The notes below the pieces were generated by a model. It did no database searches and was not told the origin of the DNA. It worked only from the letters and a program-made list of their open reading frames with translations. From Laburnicola sp. R22_1 (Eukaryota; Ascomycota; Dothideomycetes; Pleosporales; Didymosphaeriaceae), in the NCBI GenBank assembly GCA_014281115.1, contig JACONQ010000005.1, positions 682,001-746,000 on the forward strand: a DNA stretch of 64,000 nt. Reading direction: 5' to 3'. Below, piece by piece: positions 36,164-45,850 of this stretch. Position 1 is the first letter of the stretch. Each line of letters begins with the position of its first letter. The position numbers were made by a program, and so were the translations under genes.

Positions 36164-36646
36164 CTTGGGTCAACGGGTGAGTCCACGGGTATCAATGGCG
36201 AAGACGAGGCTTTAGGAGGGAGGCATGGCTATATCTTCGTTGGTGGCGCTTTGACTTGAGGTGGTGCCGCGATGATGCGCGACGATTCGAGCGCCTTCTA
36301 TAGCGCAGAGCTGCCTCAGAGCTGGCCCTGGCCAATCTACAAGGAGGGATCCACAGCCTTTTTCGAGTGGCTACGGTGCAAGCTATGCCCCAGATGATTC
36401 CAGAAGGGGATGAAGTGACAAGAACAATAGCAGATGTTTCTACCACATGCAGTCAAATGCCAGAGTCGTGCTTTGGGCTCGAACAGGGTCAGGGTGCAAA
36501 ACAATGTGGCACGTGCACTAGTAGTGGCTTGTGGCTTGGCGGGCGTTCAGTCGGGTGCGGAAGAATTTTAAGAGCCTGCCTCTCCTTCTTCCCCACCACG
36601 TCTGCTCTATCCCGCTCCCTCGATTCTCTACCAAACAAACGCAACC
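36164..36646. promoter_or_regulatory. Divergent promoter region of HSP78 and eEF1B-beta
   Basis: A 483-bp interval between divergent start codons. It includes a candidate heat-shock element (36397-36406). The plus-strand leader near 36590-36646 is CT-rich, common before highly expressed fungal genes. Confidence 0.5.
36397..36406. promoter_or_regulatory. Candidate heat-shock element
   Basis: ATTCCAGAAG is a perfect inverted pair of nTTCn and nGAAn pentamers, the core of an HSF1 site, 234 bp upstream of HSP78. A further GAA follows but out of the 5-bp register, so only two clean units are present and a full site needs three. Confidence 0.35.
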
Positions 36647-37607
36647 ATGGGTTTCTCCGACCTTGTCTCTGACGCCGGCCTCACCATCCTGAACAACTGG
36701 GTCAAGACGCGCAGCTACATCGTTGGGTAAGTGCCCCGCCATCGCCATTCGCAACTCCCCTTGCTGTGTTTTTTCCACTGCCCCTTTCAATCCCTTCATG
36801 ATGAGAACAATTGGTCCGTGTTAATGAGGCGGCGTAAGACCCCGCTATCTGAATACAAAACCACGCGCTTGTCGCACTTCTGACAGCCACGCACTACCGC
36901 GCTTTTGAGGCCACCTATCTTGGAGCCGTGGCTAACACTGGCACAGCTACACCCCGTCGCAGGCCGATGTCAAGGTCTTCCAGCAGGTGAAGACCGTCCC
37001 GGCGCCCGAGAAGTACCCCTACGCATGGCGCTGGTACAACCACATGCTCACTTTCGAGTCCGAGTTCTCCTCCCTCCCTGGCGACCCAACCAAGGACCAC
37101 ACTGCATACGGCCCGGAGCAGAGTGAACTCCCGGTCAACCCGGCCAAGGCCCCCGCCGCTGCGGAGGAGGACGATGACGACGTCGACCTGTTTGGCAGCG
37201 ACGACGAGGTTGACGAGGAGGCTGAGAAGTTGAAGGCGGAGCGTCTAGCCGAGTACAACAAGAAGAAGGCCGGCAAGGTCAAGCCCGCCGCCAAGTCCAT
37301 TGTGACCATGGACATCAAGCCATGGGGTAAGTTTTCGTGGGTCTAACATTGTACGGGCACAGACTAATTCATCATAGACGACGAGACCAACCTCGACGAG
37401 CTCAAGGCCAACGTGCTTGCCATTCAGAAAGACGGTCTCACCTGGGGTGCTTCTCAGTTCGTCGCCGTCGGCTTCGGTATCAAGAAGCTGCAGATCAACT
37501 TAGTAGTCGAGGACGAAAAGGTCTCCACGGACGAGTTGCAGCAGCAGATCGAGGAGGACGAGGACCACGTGCAGTCTACCGATATCGTCGCCATGCAAAA
37601 ATTGTAG
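36647..37607 (+). CDS. Translation elongation factor 1-beta (eEF1B alpha/beta subunit, 3 exons)
   Basis: Guanine-nucleotide exchange factor that reloads eEF1A with GTP in the cytosol. Exons are 36647-36726, 36947-37326 and 37378-37607. The first intron is 220 nt, long for this window, in a gene expected to be highly expressed; the second is 51 nt. The product is 229 aa. A GST-C-like N-terminal part (SRSYI-type helix, [12 protein letters not shown]) is followed by an acidic linker [20 protein letters not shown] and the catalytic domain [20 protein letters not shown] to [11 protein letters not shown]. The KPWDDET segment appears only after splicing of intron 2. Length and domain order are typical. 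Confidence 0.95.
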
Positions 37608-38149
37608 ACGTTGTTCTATGTCTCTCATTAAAACGTTCTGGACGGTGCGATGCAGGTCTCATGAGTAATGACGGTTTGGGAAAGGTTACCTACGGATGGG
37701 ATGATGCTTATGAACCCCGATAGTGGCTACGGGAACGAATTGAAAATATACCATGGTGGATTGTCCATCTCTGACACACAAATATTCCACTGCACCGTGC
37801 TCGCTATTCCATATATCTCGCCATTGCATATCTTGGACAGCTAGGCTACGTGCCTACAATGTTCTGCAGTCTCCGCAACATAAGTTAGTACGCTTAACCT
37901 TCCGACCCCTAGGTCTCAACTTCTCTCTCCATCTTTCGAGGCTAGTACGCCGTGACTTCTCTCGGTGTTCACCGTCACCTTCGTCCCTCTCGCACTGTCG
38001 GCATGACTGACAAGGCCTGAATCGAAAGAAATTGGGCATCTTCCGCGGTAGAATCCTGTGTGCAGTCTGCGTTTGGATCCTACGTCCTGGAGAACGACAA
38101 TACTTTCTGTTGAGAGCACGTTTATCTTCACCCACTGGGCATTCAAACC
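37608..38149. other. Intergenic region, 0.5 kb
   Basis: Convergent 3' flanks of the elongation factor gene and the small gene at 38150. No other signal seen. Confidence 0.5.
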
Positions 38150-38694
38150 TCAGTCCCTCTTCTCCCCGTGATCTGGGAAGTAGTCTCCCGCAAACTCAAG
38201 ACTCGTATTTTGAAACTCCTCTTTCCGCACCTGCGACCACGACCAACTGCACCAATTCTTCTTTTCGTAGACAACGACATCGACCTGGGCTAAAAACCTC
38301 TCGGTGCAAAAGTTCTTCCTATGCCCCTCTGGAAACGGACTACCCAGCCTAAACCAGCCGCACTCCTTTGGCGCTCTGGCCCTAACCTCCATCTTGTACC
38401 ACAGATTGCTGACTGTGATAGCAAAAGAGCGATTGTCGTAGTCGATATCGTGGGACATGAAGGGCGCGATGCCGGCGAAGGATAATGCGAATGGGGGGAG
38501 AAAGTCGAGATTGAGGTCTGTTACTCGAGAAATCTTCCTTTCTGTGACGTTCTGGCGAGAGTAGTCGGGGTCAGGACACAAGCTCTTTCTGCCGATTATG
38601 TACAGACAAGGAAAATGAAAGAGGAATTGAGCCAATTCTGGCGTTTTTTGGTCACTCACTCCCCTACTTCGATCAGAGTGGAGCTCGCAGTCAT
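38150..38694 (-). CDS. Hypothetical protein (2 exons)
   Basis: I do not recognise this protein. A long minus-strand frame (38588-38150) encodes SLCPDPDYSRQNVTE through to EFAGDYFPDHGEKRD, with ordinary amino-acid composition and several Trp/Tyr/Cys residues. I join it to a short first exon (38694-38660, MTASSTLIEVGE) through a 71-nt phase-2 intron (GTGAGT donor, GGCAG acceptor). That gives 157 aa. The unspliced alternative starts in a different frame with Cys/His-rich sequence and is less convincing. No signal peptide or membrane segment. It lies between two convergent or tandem housekeeping genes. It could be a lineage-restricted gene or a fortuitous frame. Confidence 0.42.
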
Positions 38695-38866
38695 GACATA
38701 GGCACAAAATGTCTTGGCAACGATGAAGATGAGAGAGAACGGAAAAGTTATCCTATACGTCGTTGCTTTCTGATAGCCCTCAGCGGATAGTTAACCGACC
38801 AAAGTACACTATTTCACGAATCTTGAACCTATATGTATCTCTCGTTCAACCCTACCCAGGAACGCT

Positions 38867-40121
38867 CTACAGTTCATCCCGGGCACCACCACTTTTTACT
38901 CCAGTCTTCGCCTGCTCAACCAAGCCTTTTCTTACGATGCTAGTGATAACTTCATATGCCACCTGAGCAGCAGCGAGACTTGTTGTTTCAGCCGCGCCGT
39001 CGTAGGCTGGACTGACTTCAACGATATCTACTCCTATAACGTTCAGACCTTCGATCCCTCTCAGTACCCGGATAAGTTCTCTCGTAGTCCAACCTCCTGG
39101 CTCGGGGGTACCAGTGCCTGGAGCCATCCCCGGATCAATTACATCAATGTCGATACTCAGATAAACTGGTACCTCCGTGCCTACGCGATCCATGATTGAT
39201 TGGATGACACCTTTTACACCAATTTCATCGATGTCATCTGTGGCGATACGGAGCCAGCCTTGTTGTGTATCGTCTGCGTAGTCCTCGTCATCATCGCCAG
39301 AGAGACGCGTTCGCAAACCAGCGTGAACAGACGATCCGTTAGCGATCAAGCCCTCGGTGGCGGCGATCCAGAACATGCTGCCGTGATTGAAGAAAGACTG
39401 GGTGGTTGCATCGTCGGCATCGATCCACGCGGAAGGATACTTTGCCGGGTGCCATGTATCCAGATGCGCGTCAAAATGAACTACTGTAACAGGTTGTCCA
39501 TATGCCTGCTTCAATGCCCTTAGGGCAGGGAGCGCAATACTGTGATCTCCACCCAATGTAAGCAGCTTGGGTTTGTGTAGATACCCCGCCGAGCTTGACT
39601 GCGACTGGGCTGTTGATACTCTGCTACCCAACTCTTGAAAAGCTTCGCTCATCTGCCGCAGCGCGAGCGCGTTATCGAAGGGCGTGATCGGTATGTCCCC
39701 GCAGTCGACGATTGTAGCCCATGATGTGTACGGGTTGAGATTTGCGCGGGGGTTGAAGCCACGGAAGGAGGTCTGGCGGGAGGAGCCTGCGCGAATGGCT
39801 CGAGGGCCGAAGCGAGCGCCGGATCGATATGAGACCGCCGTATCAAAGGGGGCGCCTATGATTCCAATGTCGAAGGCGATCTCGGGATGGGTCAAGCAGC
39901 GTGTGTGCGGGAGATGGGCGAAAGTCCCGACACCAGAGAAGCCCCACTGTTGACATGAGCTAGTTACCAGAGGTATGTGAATGCTCCGTACTCACATCAA
40001 TGCCCCATTTCCTTTCAAGTTCGTCCAGACGCTCTTGTGAGAAGTTCCGTTCTACATGATGAGTTCCGTGCCCGATTGCGACTGCAACAAGCGCGGAGAA
40101 GACAGCGGATGGGAGCCACAT
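38867..40121 (-). CDS. Agmatinase-like ureohydrolase with signal peptide and C-terminal RDEL (2 exons)
   Basis: Mn-dependent ureohydrolase (arginase/agmatinase fold) that would cleave agmatine or a related guanidino compound to urea plus an amine. Exons are 40121-39996 and 39946-38867, with a 49-nt phase-0 intron. The product is 401 aa. The first exon adds a signal peptide (MWLPSAVFSALVAVAIG), absent if translation began at the internal Met of exon 2. Metal-binding motifs are complete: LLTLGGDHSIALPAL, VHFDAHLDTW and YLSIDIDVIDPGMAPGTGTP. The protein ends GGARDEL, a KDEL/HDEL-like ER-retrieval signal. With the signal peptide this suggests residence in the ER lumen, unlike a cytosolic agmatinase. 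Substrate is inferred from fold only; guanidinobutyrase-type activity is possible. Confidence 0.9.
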
Positions 40122-40625
40122 GGTCTAACAATGGAGAGCGAAACAAATAAAGGCAATGAATTTACAGCACTGCATACCTTTTGAGAGCATCATCAAAGGG
40201 CAAAATGATGTAAAAGTTCTTTTATTGGTGGGCAGTAGCTGGTAGTAGCTCCGAGGCCAGAGCCGATGGCGGGGAACTCCATATTCGGCAGGTCCATCCT
40301 GCACATGGCGTCTGCAGCGGAAAACTAGCCGGAAGGGTGAGGGGCGAGCCCACAAAAGCAGACGGCGTCGAAAGGGATGAGAGGGTGAATGGCTTCGGTG
40401 GAGGCCAGTGAAGTGGCGTGGACGGGAGCTCGGACGTCCCGTGAGAGCGCGTTGTCGCGTCGTACTAGCGCTAGAACTCCTTCGACCTGGAGCCCATCAA
40501 CACAATTCCCAGACCTCGATCTCGCTCGCGTTCTTGTATATGCGGAACTCCCTTAAACTAAGGAACTGCATCTTCACCACACCACACGATTTCGTCTCGC
40601 TTTGTAGCGCGCATTGCACGTCATC
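40122..40625. promoter_or_regulatory. Divergent promoter region of agmatinase-like gene and Fpg-type glycosylase gene
   Basis: A 504-bp interval between divergent start codons with no other coding signal. No specific factor site recognised. Confidence 0.45.
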
Positions 40626-41996
40626 ATGCCTGAGGTACGCGACTTGCACCCACGAGACGGCGTGGCTGACATCGTTTAGATAGCAGAGGTCGCACGCATA
40701 GTCAACTATCTCAAAAAACATGCCACAGGACGAGTAATCAAAGCCGTCCAAACACAGGAAGACACCATCGTTTACGGCAAAGTGGGCACATCGGCATCAG
40801 AATTCGAAAAAGCCATGTGCGGCAAGAAAATCATCGACGCGAAACAGCAGGGCAAATATTTCTGGCTAGAGATGGACTCGCCGCCGCATCCGCTCATGCA
40901 TTTTGGCATGAGTGGCTGGATAAAGTTTTCAAATGATGACACTGCGCACTACCGTCCCGTGAAGTCTGAAGAACAACAAGAGTGGCCGCCTAAGTTCTGG
41001 AAGTTTGTCCTGGAGTTGGAAGACAAGCCTGATTGCCAAGTCTCTTTTGTTGATGCGCGGCGTTTGGCAAGGGTGAGGTTGGTCGATGCGAAGGCGGAGG
41101 ATATGCGCAAGACGAGTCCCCTCAAAGAGAACGGCCCGGATCCAATACAAGATCCAGATGTACTGACAGTAGAGTGGTTGACGAAGAAGCTCAAGAGTAA
41201 GAAGGTGCCGATCAAAGCTCTGTTGCTAGACCAAGCAGTGATCAGTGGAATAGGTAATTGGGTTGGGTAAGTCAGTGCTCTGACCTGGCGAGTCGCGCTC
41301 ATATCCTGCAGAGATGAGATAATGTACCAAGCCCGACTCCATCCCGAGCAATACAGCAACACCTTCAGCGATGACCAAGTAAAGAAGCTACATGACGCCA
41401 TGATGTACGTGTGCAAAACGGCTGTGGATGCCAACGCCGAGTCAGACAAGTTCCCTGACGACTGGCTGATGAAGCACCGTTGGGGAAAAGGCAAGAAAGA
41501 CAGCAATAAGTTGCCCAACGGTGACACGATCACCTTCTTGAAAGTCGGTGGACGAACGTCAGCTATTGTGCCTCGTGTGCAGAAGAAGACTGGCGCTGTG
41601 GCAGGGGACGTCACGGAGAATGCTGATGAGGTCGACGATGACGAGCAAGCGCCCAAGCCGAAGAAGAGGGGTACAAAGCGAAAGAGCAAGGCTAAGAAAG
41701 AGGATGATGAAGATGATGAGTCCAAGGAGAAGCTCCCCGTGAGCACCAAGCGAGGGCGAGGGCGAGGGCGTAATGAAGTTGAACAGCCTGCCAAAGATGA
41801 AGACGAGGAGTCCGAGGAGAAGCTACCTGTGAGCACCAAGAGAGGCCGTAAGAAGGCAGTGGAGAAGGCCAACGATGAGGAAGAAGCACCGGCATCCAAG
41901 AAGCAGAAGAAGCAGGCCGATGTAGAAAAGAGTGGGTCAGCGGACAAGGAGGATACAAGCGGAAGACGTCGTTCCGGTCGTGCGTCTAAGAGCTAA
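40626..41996 (+). CDS. Formamidopyrimidine-DNA glycosylase (Fpg/MMH type, 3 exons)
   Basis: Bifunctional base-excision-repair enzyme for oxidised purines, expected in the nucleus. The first exon is only nine bases (40626-40634, MPE) and supplies the catalytic Pro2 and Glu3. Exons 2 and 3 are 40680-41266 and 41312-41996 (both introns 45 nt). The product is 426 aa. N-terminal domain PEIAEVARIVNYLKKH; H2TH region ALLLDQAVISGIGNWVGDEI; the GGRTSAIVPRVQKK segment replaces the bacterial zinc finger, as in plant and fungal members. From about residue 300 the tail is Lys/Glu-rich and disordered, with two copies of EKLPVSTKRGR and an AT-hook-like RGRGRGR, probably a DNA-binding and nuclear-targeting extension. 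Confidence 0.93.
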
Positions 41997-42698
41997 GCTG
42001 TTATGTGCAATATCCGGCTGTAGTATATGCTTAGGCTGTTTGTATTAAAGTTCCATTGTACGATGTTGGCTTGTATCAATCATGGTCGGAGATGTTTCAG
42101 GCCCAAATCTTGCTAGGAGTTGGTGTCGAAACTTATGTTTTCGTAGCACCAATTCCATCCCATATGCTTGCTCTTTACTCTGTGGATCATCACACAGCGT
42201 ATAGATATAAGTAGTGGTCGAGAGCAGATTCAAGGAGGATGGCTTAGCACACATCTCTTTCAAACACATAGTAATTCATTCCCTTGGGCTAAGAAATAGT
42301 TCAAGTATCACTGTACAACTGCATCTATTCCCTTTTTGTCATCTACGCAGTAAGATATGCTGGTTGAGATGTGCAGACTCACGGGGTGCAGGTACCTACC
42401 TTACCTAGGCACCTAGGCACCTAGGCACGTGCCTCGACGCTAGCTCGGTGGTCGCAGGCTCGCCCGCAATCTGAAATTCGAAGCTCCCCACCAACCGACG
42501 CACGCTCGCATCTAGCACTGCACGCAATCCATTCACTATTGCCTGGCTCGAGATGCTTCCTCTGTCGTGAATCCGACTTATTTCTACTACAGAGTCCCCG
42601 ACTCGTGCTGGCAGACCCGCCGCCGCTCCCATAAATCGACCAGTGCGTAGCGCACTGTCGCAGCTCTCAGCCATCGGACTCTCCATACAGCCGCCGCA
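41997..42698. other. Intergenic region with ACCTAGGC repeats
   Basis: 3' flank of the glycosylase gene and promoter region of NAA15. It contains three tandem 8-bp units ACCTAGGC at 42405-42428, about 270 bp before the NAA15 start. No gene seen. Confidence 0.5.
42405..42428. repeat. ACCTAGGC tandem octamer, three copies
   Basis: Three adjacent ACCTAGGC units, each containing the palindrome CCTAGG, preceded by GGTACCTACCTT. Located upstream of NAA15. Related TACCTAGGTA-type sequence occurs near 59570 and 59690. Confidence 0.7.
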
Positions 42699-45406
42699 AT
42701 GCCTCAACCGCTGCCCTCCAAGGAGGGTTCGCTCTTTCGACAGTTGGTTAAGAACTACGAAGCCAAACAGTACAAGAAGGGTAGGTCTCGTGCGCCCGGC
42801 CACTAGGCACGTCTAACATGTAACAGGTATCAAGGCTGCTGACCAGATCCTTAAGAAGGTCCCCAGTCATGGTGACACACAAGCGATGAAGGCCCTCATT
42901 CTCAATTCGCAGGGCCACGGCGAGGAAGCTTTTGCTCTCGGGAAGATCGCGCTCAAGAACGATATGAGATCGAATATCTGCTGGCACGTCTACGGGCTAC
43001 TCTGGCGGTCGCTCAAGAACTATGAGGAGGCCATCAAGGCATACAAGATGGCCCTGCGGATTGCACCAGAGTCGCAAAACATCTTGCGCGACCTCGCCCA
43101 CCTCCAATGCCAGATCCGCGACTTCGACGGCTACATTGACAGCAGGCGGAAGATGCTGAGCGAGCGGTCGCAATTGAGACAGAACTGGACGGGCTTGGCA
43201 ATAGCATTTCATCTCAACGGGAACTACAAGGAAGCGGAGCACATCCTGACCACGTACGAGGACACATTGAAGCGTAAACCTCCCAAGAGCGATCTCGAGC
43301 ACTCGGAAGCCAATCTCTATAAAAACACAATAATAGCAGAGTCTGGGGATATCGAGCGAGCCTTGGAGCATTTGGAAACGATCATGAAGGACAACTTGGA
43401 CCCAACGGCCGTGTTGGAGCTGAAGGCCAAGTACTTACTGCAGCTGGGAAGGAAGGAGGAGGCCGCGAAAACATACAGGGCACTTCTAGACCGAAATAGC
43501 GAGTATAAAACTTACTATGACGGACTTGAACAGGCCCTTGAGTTGGACAGGTCCGATGGTGCGTCTGTCGACAAGCTGACTGAGCTCTACGCGACGTACG
43601 CTAGGCAAAACCAAAGAAACGATGCTGCGCGGCGGATACCTCTAGAGTTTCTCAAAGGTAAGGGTACCTGATTTAGTAAAGATAGTGCGTTGACGATAGT
43701 ATAGGCGATGCGTTCAAGTCTGCAGCGGACGAGTATCTACGGAAGAAGCTGAACAAGGGAGTCCCCTCGACTCACGCCAACGTGAAATCCCTATACACAG
43801 ATCCTGAGAAGAAGGCTATCATCGAGGACCTCGTGCTCGGGTACGCCTCGGAGGGTCAAAAGGCAAACGGTTCAACAGACGGCAAGACGAATGGAGAGGC
43901 TTCGGGTCCCTTTGAGAAGTCTGTACTCTACTTCCTAGCCCACCATTACAACTACCACCTCAGCCGCGATCTCGACAAGGCCATGGAGTATATCGATCGT
44001 TTGATCGAGATGGAACCCAAATCTGTCGACTACAACCAGTTGAAAGCGCGGATATGGAAACATTACGGTGATACCCAGAAGGCCGCGGACATGGTCAATT
44101 TTGCACGAGAATGCGATTTGAAGGACCGATACATCAACACCAAGTGCGCAAAATATCAGCTACGAAACGACGAGAATGATAAGGCGCTGGACACCATGAG
44201 CAAATTCACCCGCAATGAGACCGTTGGAGGGCCGCTTGGAGACTTGCATGATATGCAATGTATGTGGTATATATTGGAAGATGGAGAATCCTATTTGCGA
44301 CAGAACAAGTTGGGTCTTGCGCTTAAGCGATTTACCGCCATTGCAGACATCTTTGAGGTGTGGCAAGAGGACCAATTCGACTTCCATAGCTTCTCTCTGC
44401 GAAAGGGGCAGATCCGATCCTACATCGATATGATTAGATGGGAAGACCATCTTCAAAGTCACCCCTTCTTCACACGAGCGGCACTGGCTGCAACAGCATT
44501 GTACATACGGCTCAACGACAACCCGGACCTCACCAAAGATAGCAAACCGGATTTAGATAAGCTGGACCCTGCAGAGCGAAAGAAGGCGTTGAAGAAACTA
44601 CAAAGGGAGCAGGAGAAGACTAAGAAAGCAGAAGCGGATAGGAAAGCTGCCGCTGCTGCCAAGTCGACGGCGAAAGGAGAGGACGGCGAGACCAAGAAAA
44701 TGGACACGGATCCCAATGGCGAGAAGCTTCTTCAAACTGAAGAGCCTTTGAAAGCGACGTTGAGGTTCCTTGAACCGATGCTGGAGCTAAGTCCCCGCAA
44801 TATTGACGCACAGAACCTCGGCTTCCAAGTATACCTACGGAGAAGTGAGTCCTCAATTTCTCCTAGCGTTTGTACATGTGACTGACAACTTTTGTAGATA
44901 AGCTGCTCCTTGCCCTCAAGTGTTTGCGTGCCGCTAGCGAGCTCGATCCTGATCATCCCGGGGTACATGAGAATGCAGTCCTCTTCCGCCAACACCGTAA
45001 GAGTTCCTTTATTTTGCTGTCTACGCGCTTGGCTTACCAGTTCTCAGTCAACGATCTCAAAGAGCCACTATCTGGACCCGTTTCCGATGCAATCAAGGAA
45101 GGCTTCACATCACCTGCGGCCGACGCCGACCTCCAGGCCATCAACAATGATTTCTTGAAAAACCACTCGCAAAGCCCAAGCCACCTACAGCGAGGGTACA
45201 ACGTCCGCCACCATCTCCACGCCAACTCGAAGTCCCAAAACGAGTCCGATTTACAGAAGCTCCTCGAGCTCCCTTCTATGTCAATAGGACAAGCTACTGC
45301 AGGTTTGAAGCTCTTCGAAGAGTGGAAGAGCAATCCGAAGGTCGCAAATGCATATCGGGAAGCGGCAGCGAAAAAGTGGCCGCACGCTGTAGTATTCCAG
45401 AAGTAA
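42699..45406 (+). CDS. naa15: NatA N-acetyltransferase auxiliary subunit NAA15 (5 exons)
   Basis: Ribosome-anchoring TPR scaffold of NatA, which holds catalytic NAA10 and acetylates nascent N-termini exposed by Met removal. Exons are 42699-42780, 42827-43657, 43705-44844, 44898-44996 and 45048-45406. The product is 836 aa, the usual length. The N-terminus MPQPLPSKEGSLFRQLVKNY is highly characteristic. TPR helices follow, for example ALILNSQGHGEEAFALGKIA and LLWRSLKNYEEAIKAYKMAL. A Lys/Glu-rich charged region (KKALKKLQREQEKTKKAEAD) lies near residue 630, and the C-terminus ends KKWPHAVVFQK. The last intron (44997-45047) is 51 nt with no stop, so it could be retained in frame; splicing gives the better family match. 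It is convergent with URC4. Confidence 0.94.
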
Positions 45407-45850
45407 AGGTTTATGAGAATGGGTGATAATGGCACTGGAATTGTGGGGGACTGTTGCTAACATTGTCTATTCCGCCAGTGCAATGGTTGCTTCTATTGAT
45501 ATGGTAGAGTATGCGGCCGAGCTTCGCTGGATAGGAAGAGGGAGTATATAGCATATCGCATTCTAGGGGCGACTACGTCCCTGGACCCAAAAAATTACAC
45601 AACAGAAAGTTTGGAAAGACTATTCTCTTTGGTTTCGGAAATTCTATTGAGAGCCCATCATTCGGCTCGTAGCGGTTGCGTCGTAGTTTGTAGGCCTATT
45701 TCGGAGAGAAATCGACTTGACAGTAGGGGGCCAAGTATCTCTCCATGCTTCCGCTAATACCTAGCACACCAAACGCATGGCCCAGTCAAGCGACCTAGTG
45801 CTTTTGCGACCGACCCACTCACTACCACATAGGCTCTCTTAACCACTGAC
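45407..45850. other. Intergenic region between NAA15 and URC4
   Basis: A 444-bp region where two convergent genes end. No coding or RNA signal seen. Confidence 0.5.
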
